From Bacillus sp. AFS037270 (GTDB lineage: Bacteria; Bacillota; Bacilli; Bacillales_B; DSM-18226): DNA of 64,000 nucleotides. The notes under the pieces are model-generated. The model was not told the origin of the DNA. It made no database searches and saw only the letters and a program-made list of their open reading frames with translations. The stretch's first letter is position 1; each line of letters starts with the position of its first letter. The stretch spans positions 68,400-132,399 of the forward strand of contig NZ_NUNF01000010.1 of NCBI RefSeq assembly GCF_002585305.1, read 5' to 3'. This document shows positions 40,192-51,601 of this stretch, in pieces. A program made the position numbers and the translations under genes.

Positions 40192-41328
40192 ATGACAAAA
40201 AAAGAAAAAGGCAATAAACAAGATGTCATTCGACAAAAAATGCTAGAACAACATTATGAAGCGAAAATTGTCCGCAAAATTGTTTTATTTATAGCTATAT
40301 TCCTGCTATTATTCATAGTTTTAATTGGCGGTGGAGGTTACCTCTATATTCAGTCTGCCCTAAAGCCTATTGATGCAGATAGTAAGATGTATAAAACAGT
40401 AGATATTCCAATCGGATCTTCTGTGACAGGGATTGGTGAGAAATTAGAGAAAAATGGAATTATTAAAAATGCAAAGGTTTTTAAGTACTATGTAAAGCTT
40501 AAAAACGAAGGCGGCTTTATGGCGGGAAAATACCAGCTAAGCCCTTCTATGGATGTTCCTGAAATTGTCAGTCGTTTGAAAACAGGAAAAGTTTTGGCGG
40601 TAGCGACCTTTAAAATCACCATTCCTGAAGGTAAACAGCTGAAGGAAATTGCCGCGATTATCGCAAAAGCTACTCATCAAAATGAAGCTGATGTATTTAA
40701 TAAACTAAATGATAAACAATATATCAAATCGCTTATGATCAAATATCCGGATATCTTAACAGATGAAATCTTGCATTCTACTGTAAAGTATCCGCTCGAA
40801 GGGTATTTATATCCGGCAACCTATCCATTTTTCAAGCCAAATCCTTCCGTTGAAGAAATAGTTACGGCCATGCTTGATAAAACAAGAATAGTATTATCTG
40901 ATTACACGGAAAAAAGTAAAGAAAAAAAGTTATCCATCCATCAATTATTAACGATGGCCTCTCTTGTTGAGGAGGAAGCAACCGGTAAGGCTGATCGGAA
41001 AACGATAGCCAGTGTATTTTACAATCGGCTAAAATCAGGAATGCCGCTCCAAACAGACCCTACAGTGTTATATGCGCTAGGAAAACACAAAGAAAAGGTT
41101 TATTATAAGGATTTAGACGTTAATTCTCCATATAACACCTATAAAAATACGGGACTGCCGCCGGGGCCGATTGCCAATTCCGGCAGGGTTTCTATTGAAG
41201 CAGCACTTGATCCGAATCAAACCAATTTTTACTATTTCCTAGCAACCGCAAATGGCGATGTAATTTTTACAAAAACATTAGCTGAGCATAATCAAAAAAA
41301 GGCTGAGTATATTTCCAATAAAAAATAA
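40192..41328 (+). CDS. mltG: Endolytic murein transglycosylase MltG (YrrL)
   Basis: MltG cleaves nascent glycan strands and is thought to set strand length. The 378 residues have a cytosolic basic N-terminus, one membrane helix (about 30-52), a LysM-like segment, and the YceG domain. The catalytic Glu lies in LTMASLVEEEA near 259, and QTDPTVLYALG near 290 is typical. ATG 40192 follows GGGAAGGGGG. A longer frame from 40045 would begin inside the repeat and is rejected. A terminator follows. Confidence 0.93.
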   Translation: MTKKEKGNKQDVIRQKMLEQHYEAKIVRKIVLFIAIFLLLFIVLIGGGGYLYIQSALKPIDADSKMYKTVDIPIGSSVTGIGEKLEKNGIIKNAKVFKYYVKLKNEGGFMAGKYQLSPSMDVPEIVSRLKTGKVLAVATFKITIPEGKQLKEIAAIIAKATHQNEADVFNKLNDKQYIKSLMIKYPDILTDEILHSTVKYPLEGYLYPATYPFFKPNPSVEEIVTAMLDKTRIVLSDYTEKSKEKKLSIHQLLTMASLVEEEATGKADRKTIASVFYNRLKSGMPLQTDPTVLYALGKHKEKVYYKDLDVNSPYNTYKNTGLPPGPIANSGRVSIEAALDPNQTNFYYFLATANGDVIFTKTLAEHNQKKAEYISNKK

Positions 41329-41337
41329 TCAGAACTT

Positions 41338-41367
41338 GGGGGAAAAATTAGCATTCCCCCTTTTTTT
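41338..41367 (+). terminator. Terminator after mltG
   Basis: Arms GGGGGAA and TTCCCCC are followed by seven T. Confidence 0.85.
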
Positions 41368-41403
41368 ATGGTAAAATAATTCAGGTGTTTTAATAAGTAA
41401 TCT

Positions 41404-41507
41404 ATAGCGTAACCCACAGTTAAAGGAAATTGGAGGCAGTAACTGCCCCAAAAGCACTCAAGCTTTTCAGCTTGTCTGGATATCCTCATCTGTGAGCGCT
41501 ATTTTTT
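41404..41507 (+). ncRNA. Candidate structured RNA or attenuator upstream of trmR
   Basis: In the 292-base gap before trmR, long-range arms pair: ATAGCG (41404-41409) with CGCTAT (41497-41502), then CACAG (41415-41419) with CTGTG (41490-41494). Two hairpins lie inside: GGCAG/CTGCC with a 3-base loop (41435-41447) and CAAGC/GCTTG (41459-41474). The outer helix runs into TTTTTT (41502-41507), as in a terminator. I do not recognise a known riboswitch class. It could be an attenuator for trmR-trhP1-trhP2-udk or a small RNA. Confidence 0.45.
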
Positions 41508-41620
41508 CATGTCTAAAGAATTCTTCTTTGGCAATACTAAAAGCATTTGATTTTAAGCATGGTCCGGATTTTAGCGTCCCGCGCTGCCGGCTATCTTATG
41601 AGGATAGAGGTGACGGCAGC

Positions 41621-42265
41621 TTGTTAAATAATGAGAAGCTGCATTCTTATATAGAGAGTCTATTTCCTGACAGGAACGCCTTGTTTAGCGAAATGGAGAA
41701 TTATGCAAGTGAACATCATGTTCCGATCATGGAACTGGCCGGAATTGAAACCATGCTGCAATTATTGAGACTCCACCGGTCAAGTAGAATTCTTGAGGTT
41801 GGTACAGCGATTGGTTATTCGGCATTACGAATGGCTGCCGCCCTTCCTGAGGCAAAAATTGTCACGATTGAACGGGATATCGAGAGAATTCAAACAGCAA
41901 AAGAATATATCCAGCGATCCGGCAGGGCTGAACAAATCATCTTAATTGAGGGAGATGCCCTTCTTGTGGAGGACGCTATTCGCAGCCATGGTCCTTTCGA
42001 TGCCATTTTTATTGATGCAGCTAAAGGCCAATATAAAAAGTTTTTTGAGCTTTATGCAAAGTATCTGACAGCTGAAGGGATGGTTGTTACAGATAATGTC
42101 TTGTTCAAAGGCCTTGTTGCAGAAGCGGAGATTGAATCAAAAAGAATCCGTAATCTTGTCAAAAAAATAGATGAATTTAATCAGTGGTTGATGAACCACC
42201 CTGAGTATGATTCTGTTATATTACCAGTTGGTGACGGAATTGCTATTAGCACAAAGAAGAGGTGA
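41621..42265 (+). CDS. trmR: tRNA 5-hydroxyuridine methyltransferase TrmR (YrrM)
   Basis: TrmR methylates 5-hydroxyuridine at tRNA wobble position 34 to 5-methoxyuridine. The 214 residues form a class I SAM methyltransferase with ILEVGTAIGYSALRMA near 57-72, the acidic IERD, and FIDAAKGQY near 130. TTG 41621 is chosen because AGAGGTGACGG lies before it and the resulting length matches B. subtilis YrrM (217). The longer frame from 41492 would translate the structured element. trhP1 follows within 6 bases, giving the complete hydroxylation-methylation pathway. Confidence 0.92.
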   Translation: MLNNEKLHSYIESLFPDRNALFSEMENYASEHHVPIMELAGIETMLQLLRLHRSSRILEVGTAIGYSALRMAAALPEAKIVTIERDIERIQTAKEYIQRSGRAEQIILIEGDALLVEDAIRSHGPFDAIFIDAAKGQYKKFFELYAKYLTAEGMVVTDNVLFKGLVAEAEIESKRIRNLVKKIDEFNQWLMNHPEYDSVILPVGDGIAISTKKR

Positions 42266-42270
42266 AAGGA

Positions 42271-43200
42271 ATGAAAAAACCAGAATTACTTGTTACTCCT
42301 TTAACTGTTGATGATATTTTGCCATTAGCAGAAGCAGGTGCGGATGCGTTTGTAGTGGGGGAACAGCGCTATGGTCTTCGGCTTGCAGGTGAATTCAACC
42401 GCGGAAATGTTCGAAAGGCGATTGAATTAGCGCATAGTAAGGGAAAAAAAGTCTATGTTGCAATGAATGCAATTTTTCATAATGAAAAAATCGACGAGCT
42501 TGGTGACTATATTCAATTTGCAAATGAAGCAAATGCAGATGCGATTATTTTCGGTGACCCAGCAGTTTTAATGACGGCAAAAGAAGTGGCTCCTGAGATG
42601 AAGCTGCATTGGAATACAGAAACAACCGGAACCAACTGGTTTACCTGTAATTATTGGGGCTCAAAGGGTGCGAAACGTTCGGTTCTAGCCCGTGAGATTA
42701 ACATGGATGCCATCGTTGAGATTAAAGAGAATGCGGAAGTGGAAATTGAAGTACAGGTTCATGGTATGAGCTGCATGTTCCAATCTAAACGTTCCCTGCT
42801 TGGAAACTATTATGAATATCAAGGCAAGGTTATGGAAGTTGAAAACCGCAAGATGGAAGAAAATATGTTTTTGCATGATAAAGAACGCGGTAATAAATAT
42901 CCAATTTTTGAAGATGAAAATGGAACCCATATTATGAGCCCAAATGATATTTGTATCATTGATGAGCTTCAAGAAATGATGGAGGCCGGTGTCGACTCGT
43001 TTAAAATTGATGGGATTTTAAAAAGCCCAGAATATATTTTAGCTGTTACTAAAGCCTACCGTGAAGCCATCGATTTATGTGCCGAAGATCCAGATGCGTA
43101 TGATGACAAAAAGGACGAGCTGTTAGAAGCAATGGAAGAAATTCAGCCAGCCAATCGTCCATTAGATACAGGATTCTTTTTCAAAGAGACTGTGTATTAA
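42271..43200 (+). CDS. trhP1: tRNA hydroxylation protein TrhP1 (YrrN, U32 family)
   Basis: TrhP1 and TrhP2 are U32 peptidase-like proteins that hydroxylate U34 of tRNA using prephenate-derived chemistry. This 309-residue subunit has the U32 N-terminus KPELLVTPLTVDDILPLAEAG and a QVHGMSCMFQSKR segment near 170 in place of the full cysteine signature. ATG 42271 has AAGAGGTGAAAGG upstream; GTG 42262 lies in that site. It is co-directional and almost contiguous with trmR and trhP2. Confidence 0.9.
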   Translation: MKKPELLVTPLTVDDILPLAEAGADAFVVGEQRYGLRLAGEFNRGNVRKAIELAHSKGKKVYVAMNAIFHNEKIDELGDYIQFANEANADAIIFGDPAVLMTAKEVAPEMKLHWNTETTGTNWFTCNYWGSKGAKRSVLAREINMDAIVEIKENAEVEIEVQVHGMSCMFQSKRSLLGNYYEYQGKVMEVENRKMEENMFLHDKERGNKYPIFEDENGTHIMSPNDICIIDELQEMMEAGVDSFKIDGILKSPEYILAVTKAYREAIDLCAEDPDAYDDKKDELLEAMEEIQPANRPLDTGFFFKETVY

Positions 43201-43226
43201 TTTATATTTATGGGAGGGGTTCAATC

Positions 43227-44501
43227 GTGAATACAGTTAAAGACAAAATTTCTGAAATCATTGATGGAAAACGTGTCATTGTAAAGAAGCCGGAACTCCT
43301 TGCTCCAGCAGGCAATCTTGAGAAATTAAAAATTGCTGTACATTATGGTGCGGATGCAGTCTTTATCGGCGGCCAGGAATATGGCCTTCGTTCGAATGCC
43401 GATAACTTTACCTTCGAAGAGATGAAAGAAGGAGTAGAGTTTGCAAAGAAATACGGTGCAAAAATTTATGTAACAACGAACATTTTTGCTCACAATGAAA
43501 ATATTGACGGGTTAGAAGAGTATATTCTGGGCTTGAAGGAAACCGGGATCGCAGGAATTATCGTAGCGGATCCGCTTATCATTGAAACATGCCGCCGTCT
43601 GGCTCCTGAAATTGAAATCCATATTAGTACACAGCAATCACTTTCCAACTGGAAGGCAGCACAATTTTGGAAAGAAGCAGGAGCAGAACGAGTGGTTTTA
43701 GCCCGTGAGGTTGGGGCCGATGAAATTAGAGAAATGAAGGAAAAGGTTGATGTTGAAATTGAAACCTTTATCCATGGGGCGATGTGTATTGCCTATTCCG
43801 GCCGTTGTACATTGAGTAATCACATGACAGCAAGGGATTCAAATCGAGGCGGCTGTTGTCAATCTTGCCGCTGGGATTATGACCTCTATAAACTCGAGGG
43901 CGAGGATCAAGAAACTGCGCTGTTTGGTGAAGAGGACGCACCATTTGCGATGAGCCCTAAAGACCTTAATTTAATCCAAGCTATTCCGAACATGATTGAG
44001 CTTGGAATCGACAGCTTGAAAATTGAAGGACGGATGAAATCGATTCATTATATTGCGACTGTCGTTAGTGTCTATCGTAAAGTCATTGATGCCTACTGTG
44101 CAAATCCAGATCATTTTGTTATTCAGAGAGAATGGCTAGAAGAGTTAGACAAATGTGCAAACCGAGAAACGGCTCCAGCCTTTTTTGAAGGAATTCCAGG
44201 GTATAAAGAGCAAATGTTTGGTAATCATAGCAAGAAGACAAAGTTTGAATTTGTTGGTCTTGTGTTGGATTATAACGAAGAAACACAAATCGTAACCTTG
44301 CAGCAGCGTAACCATTTTAAACCTGGGGATGAAGTGGAATTCTTTGGACCTGAAATCGAAAACTTTACCCATGTAGTGGATAAAATTTGGGATGAAAAAG
44401 GAAATGAATTGGATGCTGCGAGACATCCACTTCAGATTGTACAATTTAAATTGGACAAACCGGTATACCCTAACAACATGATGCGAAAGGAGAACGCATA
44501 A
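43227..44501 (+). CDS. trhP2: tRNA hydroxylation protein TrhP2 (YrrO, U32 family)
   Basis: This is the 424-residue partner of TrhP1. The U32 signature [20 protein letters not shown] is near 178-197, followed by [11 protein letters not shown], supplying cysteines suited to an Fe-S cluster. A C-terminal domain of about 80 residues follows [14 protein letters not shown] 43227 has GGGAGGGG upstream. The stop codon shares one base with the udk start (TAATG), indicating coupled translation. Confidence 0.92.
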   Translation: MNTVKDKISEIIDGKRVIVKKPELLAPAGNLEKLKIAVHYGADAVFIGGQEYGLRSNADNFTFEEMKEGVEFAKKYGAKIYVTTNIFAHNENIDGLEEYILGLKETGIAGIIVADPLIIETCRRLAPEIEIHISTQQSLSNWKAAQFWKEAGAERVVLAREVGADEIREMKEKVDVEIETFIHGAMCIAYSGRCTLSNHMTARDSNRGGCCQSCRWDYDLYKLEGEDQETALFGEEDAPFAMSPKDLNLIQAIPNMIELGIDSLKIEGRMKSIHYIATVVSVYRKVIDAYCANPDHFVIQREWLEELDKCANRETAPAFFEGIPGYKEQMFGNHSKKTKFEFVGLVLDYNEETQIVTLQQRNHFKPGDEVEFFGPEIENFTHVVDKIWDEKGNELDAARHPLQIVQFKLDKPVYPNNMMRKENA

Positions 44502-45133
44502 TGCGCAAACCGGTTGTTATTGGTGTAACCGGCGGCTCCGGCTCCGGAAAAACCAGTGTAACAAATGCCATCTATGAAAGTTTGAAAGATCTCTCTATCT
44601 TAGTCCTGGAACAGGATTATTATTATAAAGACCAGCACAATGTTCCATTTGAGGAACGATTAAAAACAAATTATGATCATCCGCTTGCCTTTGATAATGA
44701 CCTACTGATCGAACATATTGAGAAGCTTTTACGCTATGAAGCAATCGATAAACCTGTATATGATTATTCCATCCATACACGTTCTGATAAGGTGATTCCT
44801 GTTGAACCTAAAGAAGTAATTATCTTAGAAGGGATTTTAGTCCTTGAGGATGAGCGTCTACGGAATCTAATGGATATTAAATTATACGTTGATACAGATG
44901 CCGATCTAAGGATTATCCGAAGGTTAGAGCGAGACATCAGCGAACGAGGGCGGACGTTTGATTCGGTAATCGCCCAATATTTAAACGTTGTCCGGCCGAT
45001 GCATAACCAGTTTATAGAGCCGACTAAACGATATGCAGATATCATTATCCCTGAAGGCGGGCAAAATCATGTGGCGATTGATTTAATGGTCACAAAAATT
45101 CAAACAATTCTTGAACAAAAGTCATTTTTATGA
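44501..45133 (+). CDS. udk: Uridine kinase
   Basis: Udk phosphorylates uridine and cytidine with GTP/ATP in pyrimidine salvage. The 210 residues show the P-loop [12 protein letters not shown] at 7-18, the EQDYYYKDQ segment near 37, the [12 protein letters not shown] substrate region, and [12 protein letters not shown] near 149. AAAGGAGAACGC precedes ATG. It ends the trmR-trhP1-trhP2-udk unit. Its pairing with tRNA wobble genes is conserved in Bacillus but not functionally explained. Confidence 0.97.
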   Translation: MRKPVVIGVTGGSGSGKTSVTNAIYESLKDLSILVLEQDYYYKDQHNVPFEERLKTNYDHPLAFDNDLLIEHIEKLLRYEAIDKPVYDYSIHTRSDKVIPVEPKEVIILEGILVLEDERLRNLMDIKLYVDTDADLRIIRRLERDISERGRTFDSVIAQYLNVVRPMHNQFIEPTKRYADIIIPEGGQNHVAIDLMVTKIQTILEQKSFL

Positions 45134-45169
45134 CACAATAGCAAAAGAATAGACGTAAATAAATAGTTA

Positions 45170-45237
45170 TAGTGCGCGCCCTTTTTTGAAAGGACGCGCT
45201 ACTATGTATTTACCGTATGGTATTATACCTACATAAT
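45170..45237 (+). promoter_or_regulatory. Imperfect hairpin and candidate greA promoter
   Basis: An imperfect inverted repeat, TAGTGCGCGCCCTTT / AAAGGACGCGCTA (45170-45201), lacks a 3' T run; its T run is in the loop. Just after it lie TTTACC (45209-45214) and CATAAT (45232-45237) with a 17-bp spacer, a plausible greA promoter. Confidence 0.5.
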
Positions 45238-45293
45238 ATTATTACATACACAATTCTTATGGGGGATTGTGAAGACTAGAAGGAGTGAGGGTA

Positions 45294-45770
45294 TTGGCTA
45301 CAGAGAAAGTATTTCCAATGACACAAGCAGGAAAAGAAAAACTTGTCCAAGAACTTGAATACTTAAAATCAGTTAAGCGTAAAGAAGTGGTAGAGAGGAT
45401 TAAAATTGCCAGAAGCTTCGGCGATTTATCTGAAAACTCCGAGTATGATTCTGCGAAGGAAGAGCAGGCATTTGTAGAGGGACGGATTACTACCCTAGAA
45501 AATATGATTCGTAATGCCAAGATTATTGCTGAAAGTGAAATGGCAGCAGACTCTGTTTCGTTAGGCAGCTCTGTTACGTTTATTGAGCTTCCAGACGGTG
45601 AAGAAGAAACTTATTCCATCGTAGGTAGTGCTGAGGCTGACCCGTTTGAAGGAAAAATCTCAAATGACTCACCAATCGCTAAAAGTCTTTTAGGGAAAAA
45701 AGTGGGCGACCAAGTAACGGTTCAAACTCCAGGCGGAGAAATGAGTGTACGGATTGTTTCCATTAAATAA
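45294..45770 (+). CDS. greA: Transcription elongation factor GreA
   Basis: GreA enters the RNA polymerase secondary channel and stimulates cleavage of backtracked RNA. The 158 residues have the N-terminal coiled coil (about 10-75) with the tip [15 protein letters not shown] and the C-terminal FKBP-like domain with [19 protein letters not shown] 45294 gives [11 protein letters not shown], matching the family, with AGAAGGAGTGAGGG upstream. The GTG at 45285 lies in that site. Its terminator overlaps the next gene's ribosome site. Confidence 0.96.
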   Translation: MATEKVFPMTQAGKEKLVQELEYLKSVKRKEVVERIKIARSFGDLSENSEYDSAKEEQAFVEGRITTLENMIRNAKIIAESEMAADSVSLGSSVTFIELPDGEEETYSIVGSAEADPFEGKISNDSPIAKSLLGKKVGDQVTVQTPGGEMSVRIVSIK

Positions 45771-45795
45771 TTAAACAATTGTTTGAAAACCCTTA

Positions 45796-45828
45796 ACCTC
45801 GTCAAAACTTTTGACGAGGTGTTTTTTT
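45796..45828 (+). terminator. greA terminator whose 3' arm carries the pbpI Shine-Dalgarno
   Basis: Arms ACCTCGTCAAA and TTTGACGAGGT form a tight hairpin followed by GTTTTTTT. GAGGTG (45816-45821) in and next to the 3' arm is also the only ribosome site for ATG 45829; the U-tract forms the spacer. Confidence 0.85.
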
Positions 45829-47595
45829 ATGTGGAAAAGACGGGCACTTGGATGGCTTATTGTATGTATTACAGGTTTGGCACTGCTTTTAGTCCGGCTT
45901 ATGGAAATTCAGTTAATTGAAACAGAGACGTTTTCAAAGCATAACGTCAATTTACTTGAGGAAAGTGTCAAGCAAAGAACACAAGAGTTAGTGATTGATA
46001 ATGGCAGGGGGAATTTTCTTGATCGGAATGGCGATATGCTTACCCATAAAAAAGTTTCTGTCCTCGTCCTGTTTCCTTTTTTAAAAAAAATCGACTGGGA
46101 TGCGAAAAAAGTTTCTGAAATTACCGGAATCTCAGAGAACGTACTAAAAATGGCTGTTGCAGGGGCGAAAAAGCCGTTTGCTTATGGTGACCCGCAACCA
46201 TTGGAGTTAACTTCATCACAAATGGAACAAATTAATCAATTAAATATACCTGGTGTTTTTGCGATTGAGAAAAAGTTTGAACGATCCCAAATACCTGCAG
46301 AACAATTGATTGGTCTGACGGGTGAAAACCCAGAGGAAGTGAAAAAACGTTATCCTAATAAAGAATTATCAGAGAAGACCTTGCTTGGTGTATCAGGGCT
46401 TGAAGAAAGCTTTGATGAATTTCTGCTTCCTGAAGGGAAATCTAAACTAGTTTATCACGTAGATGGCTCCGGCGGTCCTTTATTTGGCATCAATGTTAAG
46501 TATGTCGACCCGGCCAACCCATTTTATCCTGTTAATGTGCGCACTACCCTTGATAAAGGTATCCAGCAAAAGGCCGAAGACTTAGTGGACAAGTACCATA
46601 TTAAAAAGGGCGGCCTTGTCCTGCTTAATATTGAAGATAACACCGTCCTTGCAATGGTATCCCGGCCTGCTATTAATAAAAAGGATCCCTACAGCGGTGC
46701 AGGAATCACCAATAAAATGTTAAAACAGCAGATTATGGGTTCTGTATTCAAAACCGTTGTCGCAGCGGCGGCAATTGACAATGATCTTGATAATCCTTTG
46801 CGTCAATTTAATTGCAGTAAGAAAATAAATGGGAAACCTGAGCTAAAATATAATTATGGTATGCTTGATTTTACGAATAGTTTTGCAAGAAGCTGTAACC
46901 GTACGTTTGGGGAGCTTGCTAAGGAATTACAAAAAAAGGACCCGCACCTATTAGAGGAATATGCAGACAAACTTTCATTAACCACCACAGTGGGCTGGCA
47001 GGGAGATGTCTATCATACAAGTGATTTCAAACAGCTAACAGAAGAGGAGTCTGGCCATGTATTTGTTTCGGATGAGGCAAGGAAGGATGCTAACATCGCA
47101 GCGATGTCTGGAATCGGCCAGCATGAAGTCCGTGCAACCCCTTTAGCAGTTGCGAATATGATGGCAACTATTGCTAGAGGGGGAAAAAAAGAGATGGTTA
47201 GAACAGTGTCCAAAATTGAATATAAAAATGGGACCACATTGGTGGATTTTCCAGTCCGAAGCCTTGAAGGGGATTCCATCTCCCCGTACACCAGTATGAA
47301 ACTGCAAAAATTACTGCGCGAGGTTGTAACTAATCCTAATGGCACAGGCAGGTGGTTTAAAAATTTACCATATGAAGTTGCCGGAAAATCAGGGACAGCT
47401 GAAACAGGAAAATATTTGGCAGGTAAGCAGCTTCATAATAAATGGTTTGCCGGATATTTTCCTTATAAAAATCCAAAATATGCACTTGTCACAGTGAATT
47501 TGGATGTGTTAGATTCCGAGGGCGGTGTGAATTTGTTATTTGCAGATATGGTGAAGATGCTCTATGAAACAGATTATGAAAAAAGTAGTAAGTAG
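45829..47595 (+). CDS. pbpI: Penicillin-binding protein PbpI (YrrR), class B
   Basis: This class B D,D-transpeptidase has 588 residues, close to B. subtilis PbpI (about 584), which is produced in sporulating cells. An N-terminal anchor (about 8-26) is followed by a dimerisation region and the transpeptidase domain. That domain has SVFK (SxxK) near 304, SCN (SxN) near 354 and KSGTAETG (KTG box variant) near 519. All three catalytic motifs are intact. The start at 45829 lies right after the greA terminator U-tract. yrrS follows. Confidence 0.92.
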   Translation: MWKRRALGWLIVCITGLALLLVRLMEIQLIETETFSKHNVNLLEESVKQRTQELVIDNGRGNFLDRNGDMLTHKKVSVLVLFPFLKKIDWDAKKVSEITGISENVLKMAVAGAKKPFAYGDPQPLELTSSQMEQINQLNIPGVFAIEKKFERSQIPAEQLIGLTGENPEEVKKRYPNKELSEKTLLGVSGLEESFDEFLLPEGKSKLVYHVDGSGGPLFGINVKYVDPANPFYPVNVRTTLDKGIQQKAEDLVDKYHIKKGGLVLLNIEDNTVLAMVSRPAINKKDPYSGAGITNKMLKQQIMGSVFKTVVAAAAIDNDLDNPLRQFNCSKKINGKPELKYNYGMLDFTNSFARSCNRTFGELAKELQKKDPHLLEEYADKLSLTTTVGWQGDVYHTSDFKQLTEEESGHVFVSDEARKDANIAAMSGIGQHEVRATPLAVANMMATIARGGKKEMVRTVSKIEYKNGTTLVDFPVRSLEGDSISPYTSMKLQKLLREVVTNPNGTGRWFKNLPYEVAGKSGTAETGKYLAGKQLHNKWFAGYFPYKNPKYALVTVNLDVLDSEGGVNLLFADMVKMLYETDYEKSSK

Positions 47596-47664
47596 GTTTT
47601 CCCTTCAAGTTCTCTTTAAATCATGTTAGAATATTAAGAGCCTTATTTTTAGGAGGGAAAAATC

Positions 47665-48291
47665 TTGAGCAATGATTCCAATTCACGTTCGGGTTATCGA
47701 GCGAAACGAAAAAAAACAAATGTGGTTTTGAATACTTTGATTGTGGTTGTCCTGCTATTAATCATCTTTGTTGCATATAATATATTTTCATCAGGAGATG
47801 ACAATGCTTCGTCGTCAAAAACGGAAAGTACAAAAACGGAACAAACAAAAACTGCAGATAAAGAAAAAACAACAGATAAAGATACAACAACCGATGAGAA
47901 GACAAAGGACGACACTGTATCAAGTGATGACAGTACTTCTTCAGAGGATCAAACGGCAGCCGAACAAGAAAGTGAAGAAACAACCACACCTGAACAGCCA
48001 GATGATACACAGGCCGTTGTTACTGATGATGGAAGTTCTTCAACGACTCAAACAGGTGAGCATAAAATGACATTTGAGGGTGAAGATTGGCAGGCAATGA
48101 TAAATGCCATTTCCAATGCAACAGGTCTTGATCAAAGCAATATGACAGTATATTGGCTTGGCAGTGATAAGTCTACTTCCAATGCAGCCGTTGGGACCGT
48201 GGCTTCTAAAGATAAGTCACAGAAATATAAGGTTTATATAAAATGGGTTGATGGCCAAGGCTATGTACCTACAAAGGTTGAACGACAATAA
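47665..48291 (+). CDS. yrrS: DUF1510 membrane-anchored protein YrrS
   Basis: The 208-residue protein has a basic N-terminus, one membrane helix (about 21-41), then a low-complexity Ser/Thr/Asp/Glu/Lys linker (about 45-125). A conserved C-terminal DUF1510 domain (about 130-208) contains GEDWQAMINAIS and VYWLGSDKST. The linker suggests an extracytoplasmic, wall-spanning region. TTG 47665 has AGGAGGG upstream. Its place after pbpI suggests a role near the cell wall, unproven. Confidence 0.85.
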   Translation: MSNDSNSRSGYRAKRKKTNVVLNTLIVVVLLLIIFVAYNIFSSGDDNASSSKTESTKTEQTKTADKEKTTDKDTTTDEKTKDDTVSSDDSTSSEDQTAAEQESEETTTPEQPDDTQAVVTDDGSSSTTQTGEHKMTFEGEDWQAMINAISNATGLDQSNMTVYWLGSDKSTSNAAVGTVASKDKSQKYKVYIKWVDGQGYVPTKVERQ

Positions 48292-48294
48292 TGA

Positions 48295-48335
48295 AAATAG
48301 GATGGTGCATCTAATAGCACCATCCTATTTCTTTT
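48295..48335. terminator. Bidirectional terminator between yrrS and yrzA
   Basis: Fourteen-base arms AAATAGGATGGTGC and GCACCATCCTATTT pair perfectly, followed by CTTTTT on the plus side. It overlaps the stop codon of the minus-strand yrzA gene. Confidence 0.85.
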
Positions 48336-48528
48336 TAAAATGCACAACCGCTGTAAAATAGGTCTGACCATTTTCGTTCACATGCATTTGATGTGAAACA
48401 GAGTGGACGGATAACATAATGGCACGATTCTCATCAATCTGTGACTCAATCTTTTTCTGCAATGTCTTTAAATTATCCGCCTCAAAAAATTCTACCTTAT
48501 CCTCAATAAAGTCGAGTTGAAAATTCAT
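48325..48528 (-). CDS. yrzA: DUF2536 small protein YrzA
   Basis: This 67-residue protein matches B. subtilis YrzA in length and neighbourhood. It starts MNFQLDFIEDKVEFFEADN at 48528, with GGGGGAG upstream on the minus strand; a longer frame from 48546 would include that site. No motif or membrane segment is visible and the function is unknown. It is convergent with yrrS. Confidence 0.8.
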   Translation of the reverse strand: MNFQLDFIEDKVEFFEADNLKTLQKKIESQIDENRAIMLSVHSVSHQMHVNENGQTYFTAVVHFKKK

Positions 48529-48711
48529 CTGGCTCCCCCTTTCCATATGTTGATTTTAGTTAATTTAATGCTTGTATACAATTGTTTTATCATTAATCTA
48601 GCAGGTTGTTTTTAAATGGTGATAGAATAGGGTTTGCGGATACGATGTAGGAATACGAGGAAGATTATAATCGTACATCTGTAAATATAAAAACTAATTG
48701 CTTACACTAAC

Positions 48712-48738
48712 CTGACAATACATAACTGAATACAATAA
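48712..48738 (+). promoter_or_regulatory. Candidate promoter of mtnN-mccAB
   Basis: CTGACA (48712-48717) and AATAAT (48734-48739, 16-bp spacer) lie about 80 bases before mtnN. The remaining gap from 48529 is AT-rich, with no S-box, T-box or gene that I recognise. A CymR operator is expected here but I cannot assign it by eye. Confidence 0.35.
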
Positions 48739-48817
48739 TGCAATCCCATTTTAGATGGAGTGATATATTTATTTGTCCGGGTTAATGGCAGGCTGAGAAG
48801 GAAGAAAGAGGTAATAT

Positions 48818-49513
48818 ATGAAGATCGCAATTATTGGAGCAATGGAAGAAGAAGTAACCTTACTACGAGATAATATTAAGGATCAAACACAAGAAACGGT
48901 TGCGGGCTGCGAATTTACATTTGGTAACATGCATGATTCAGAGGTCATCTTACTGCGTTCGGGCATTGGGAAAGTAAATGCGGCGATGTCGACGACCATC
49001 CTGCTTGAAAAATATAAGCCCGATTGCATCATCAATACCGGTTCAGCAGGAGGCTTTAATCCTTCTTTAAACGTTGGGGACGCCGTTATTTCAACAGAAG
49101 TCCGTCATCATGATGTCGATGTAACTGCCTTTGGATATGAATATGGCCAGGTACCTCAGCTTCCTGCTGCTTTTTTAGCGGATGACAAATTAATTTCTGT
49201 TGCTGAATCTGCGGCAAAAGAACTTGATAAGTTTCAAATTGTTAAGGGACTAATCGTAACAGGTGACTCCTTTATGGAAGACCCGGCACGGGTTGAGTTC
49301 GTTCGGTCGAAATTTACGGACCTTCAGGCGGTGGAAATGGAAGCTGCAGCGATTGCGCAAGTCGCCCACCGTTTCGGGGTTCAGTTCGTCATTATTCGTT
49401 CGCTTTCCGACATTGCCGGAAAAGAGTCTGAAATCTCATTTGATCAGTTTATCGACAAAGCAGCAACTAATTCTGCTACTTTGGTTATGAAAATGGTAGC
49501 TGCATTAAAATAG
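48818..49513 (+). CDS. mtnN: 5'-methylthioadenosine/S-adenosylhomocysteine nucleosidase
   Basis: MtnN cleaves adenine from methylthioadenosine and S-adenosylhomocysteine, the first step of recycling SAM by-products. The 231-residue product begins [13 protein letters not shown], with the conserved catalytic Glu region. It has NTGSAGGF near 69 and [12 protein letters not shown] near 172-183, which contains the ribose-binding Met/Glu. AAGAAAGAGG precedes ATG. In B. subtilis yrrT lies directly upstream; here it does not. Confidence 0.96.
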   Translation: MKIAIIGAMEEEVTLLRDNIKDQTQETVAGCEFTFGNMHDSEVILLRSGIGKVNAAMSTTILLEKYKPDCIINTGSAGGFNPSLNVGDAVISTEVRHHDVDVTAFGYEYGQVPQLPAAFLADDKLISVAESAAKELDKFQIVKGLIVTGDSFMEDPARVEFVRSKFTDLQAVEMEAAAIAQVAHRFGVQFVIIRSLSDIAGKESEISFDQFIDKAATNSATLVMKMVAALK

Positions 49514-49530
49514 TACTTAGGGGTGGAGCA

Positions 49531-51589
<2,059 letters not shown>

Positions 51590-51601
51590 AGATAATACAG
51601 C

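Noticed and set aside
41492..41620. N-terminal extension of trmR by 43 residues
   Set aside because: It would translate the 3' arm of the structured element and the T run. The TTG at 41621 has a proper ribosome site and gives the family length.
47762..48070. Frames in both directions within yrrS
   Set aside because: They are artefacts of the low-complexity Ser/Thr/Lys/Asp linker, which leaves other frames open.
48529..48817. Possible S-box (SAM riboswitch) before mtnN
   Set aside because: The conserved S-box core elements are not present, and no terminator precedes the gene.
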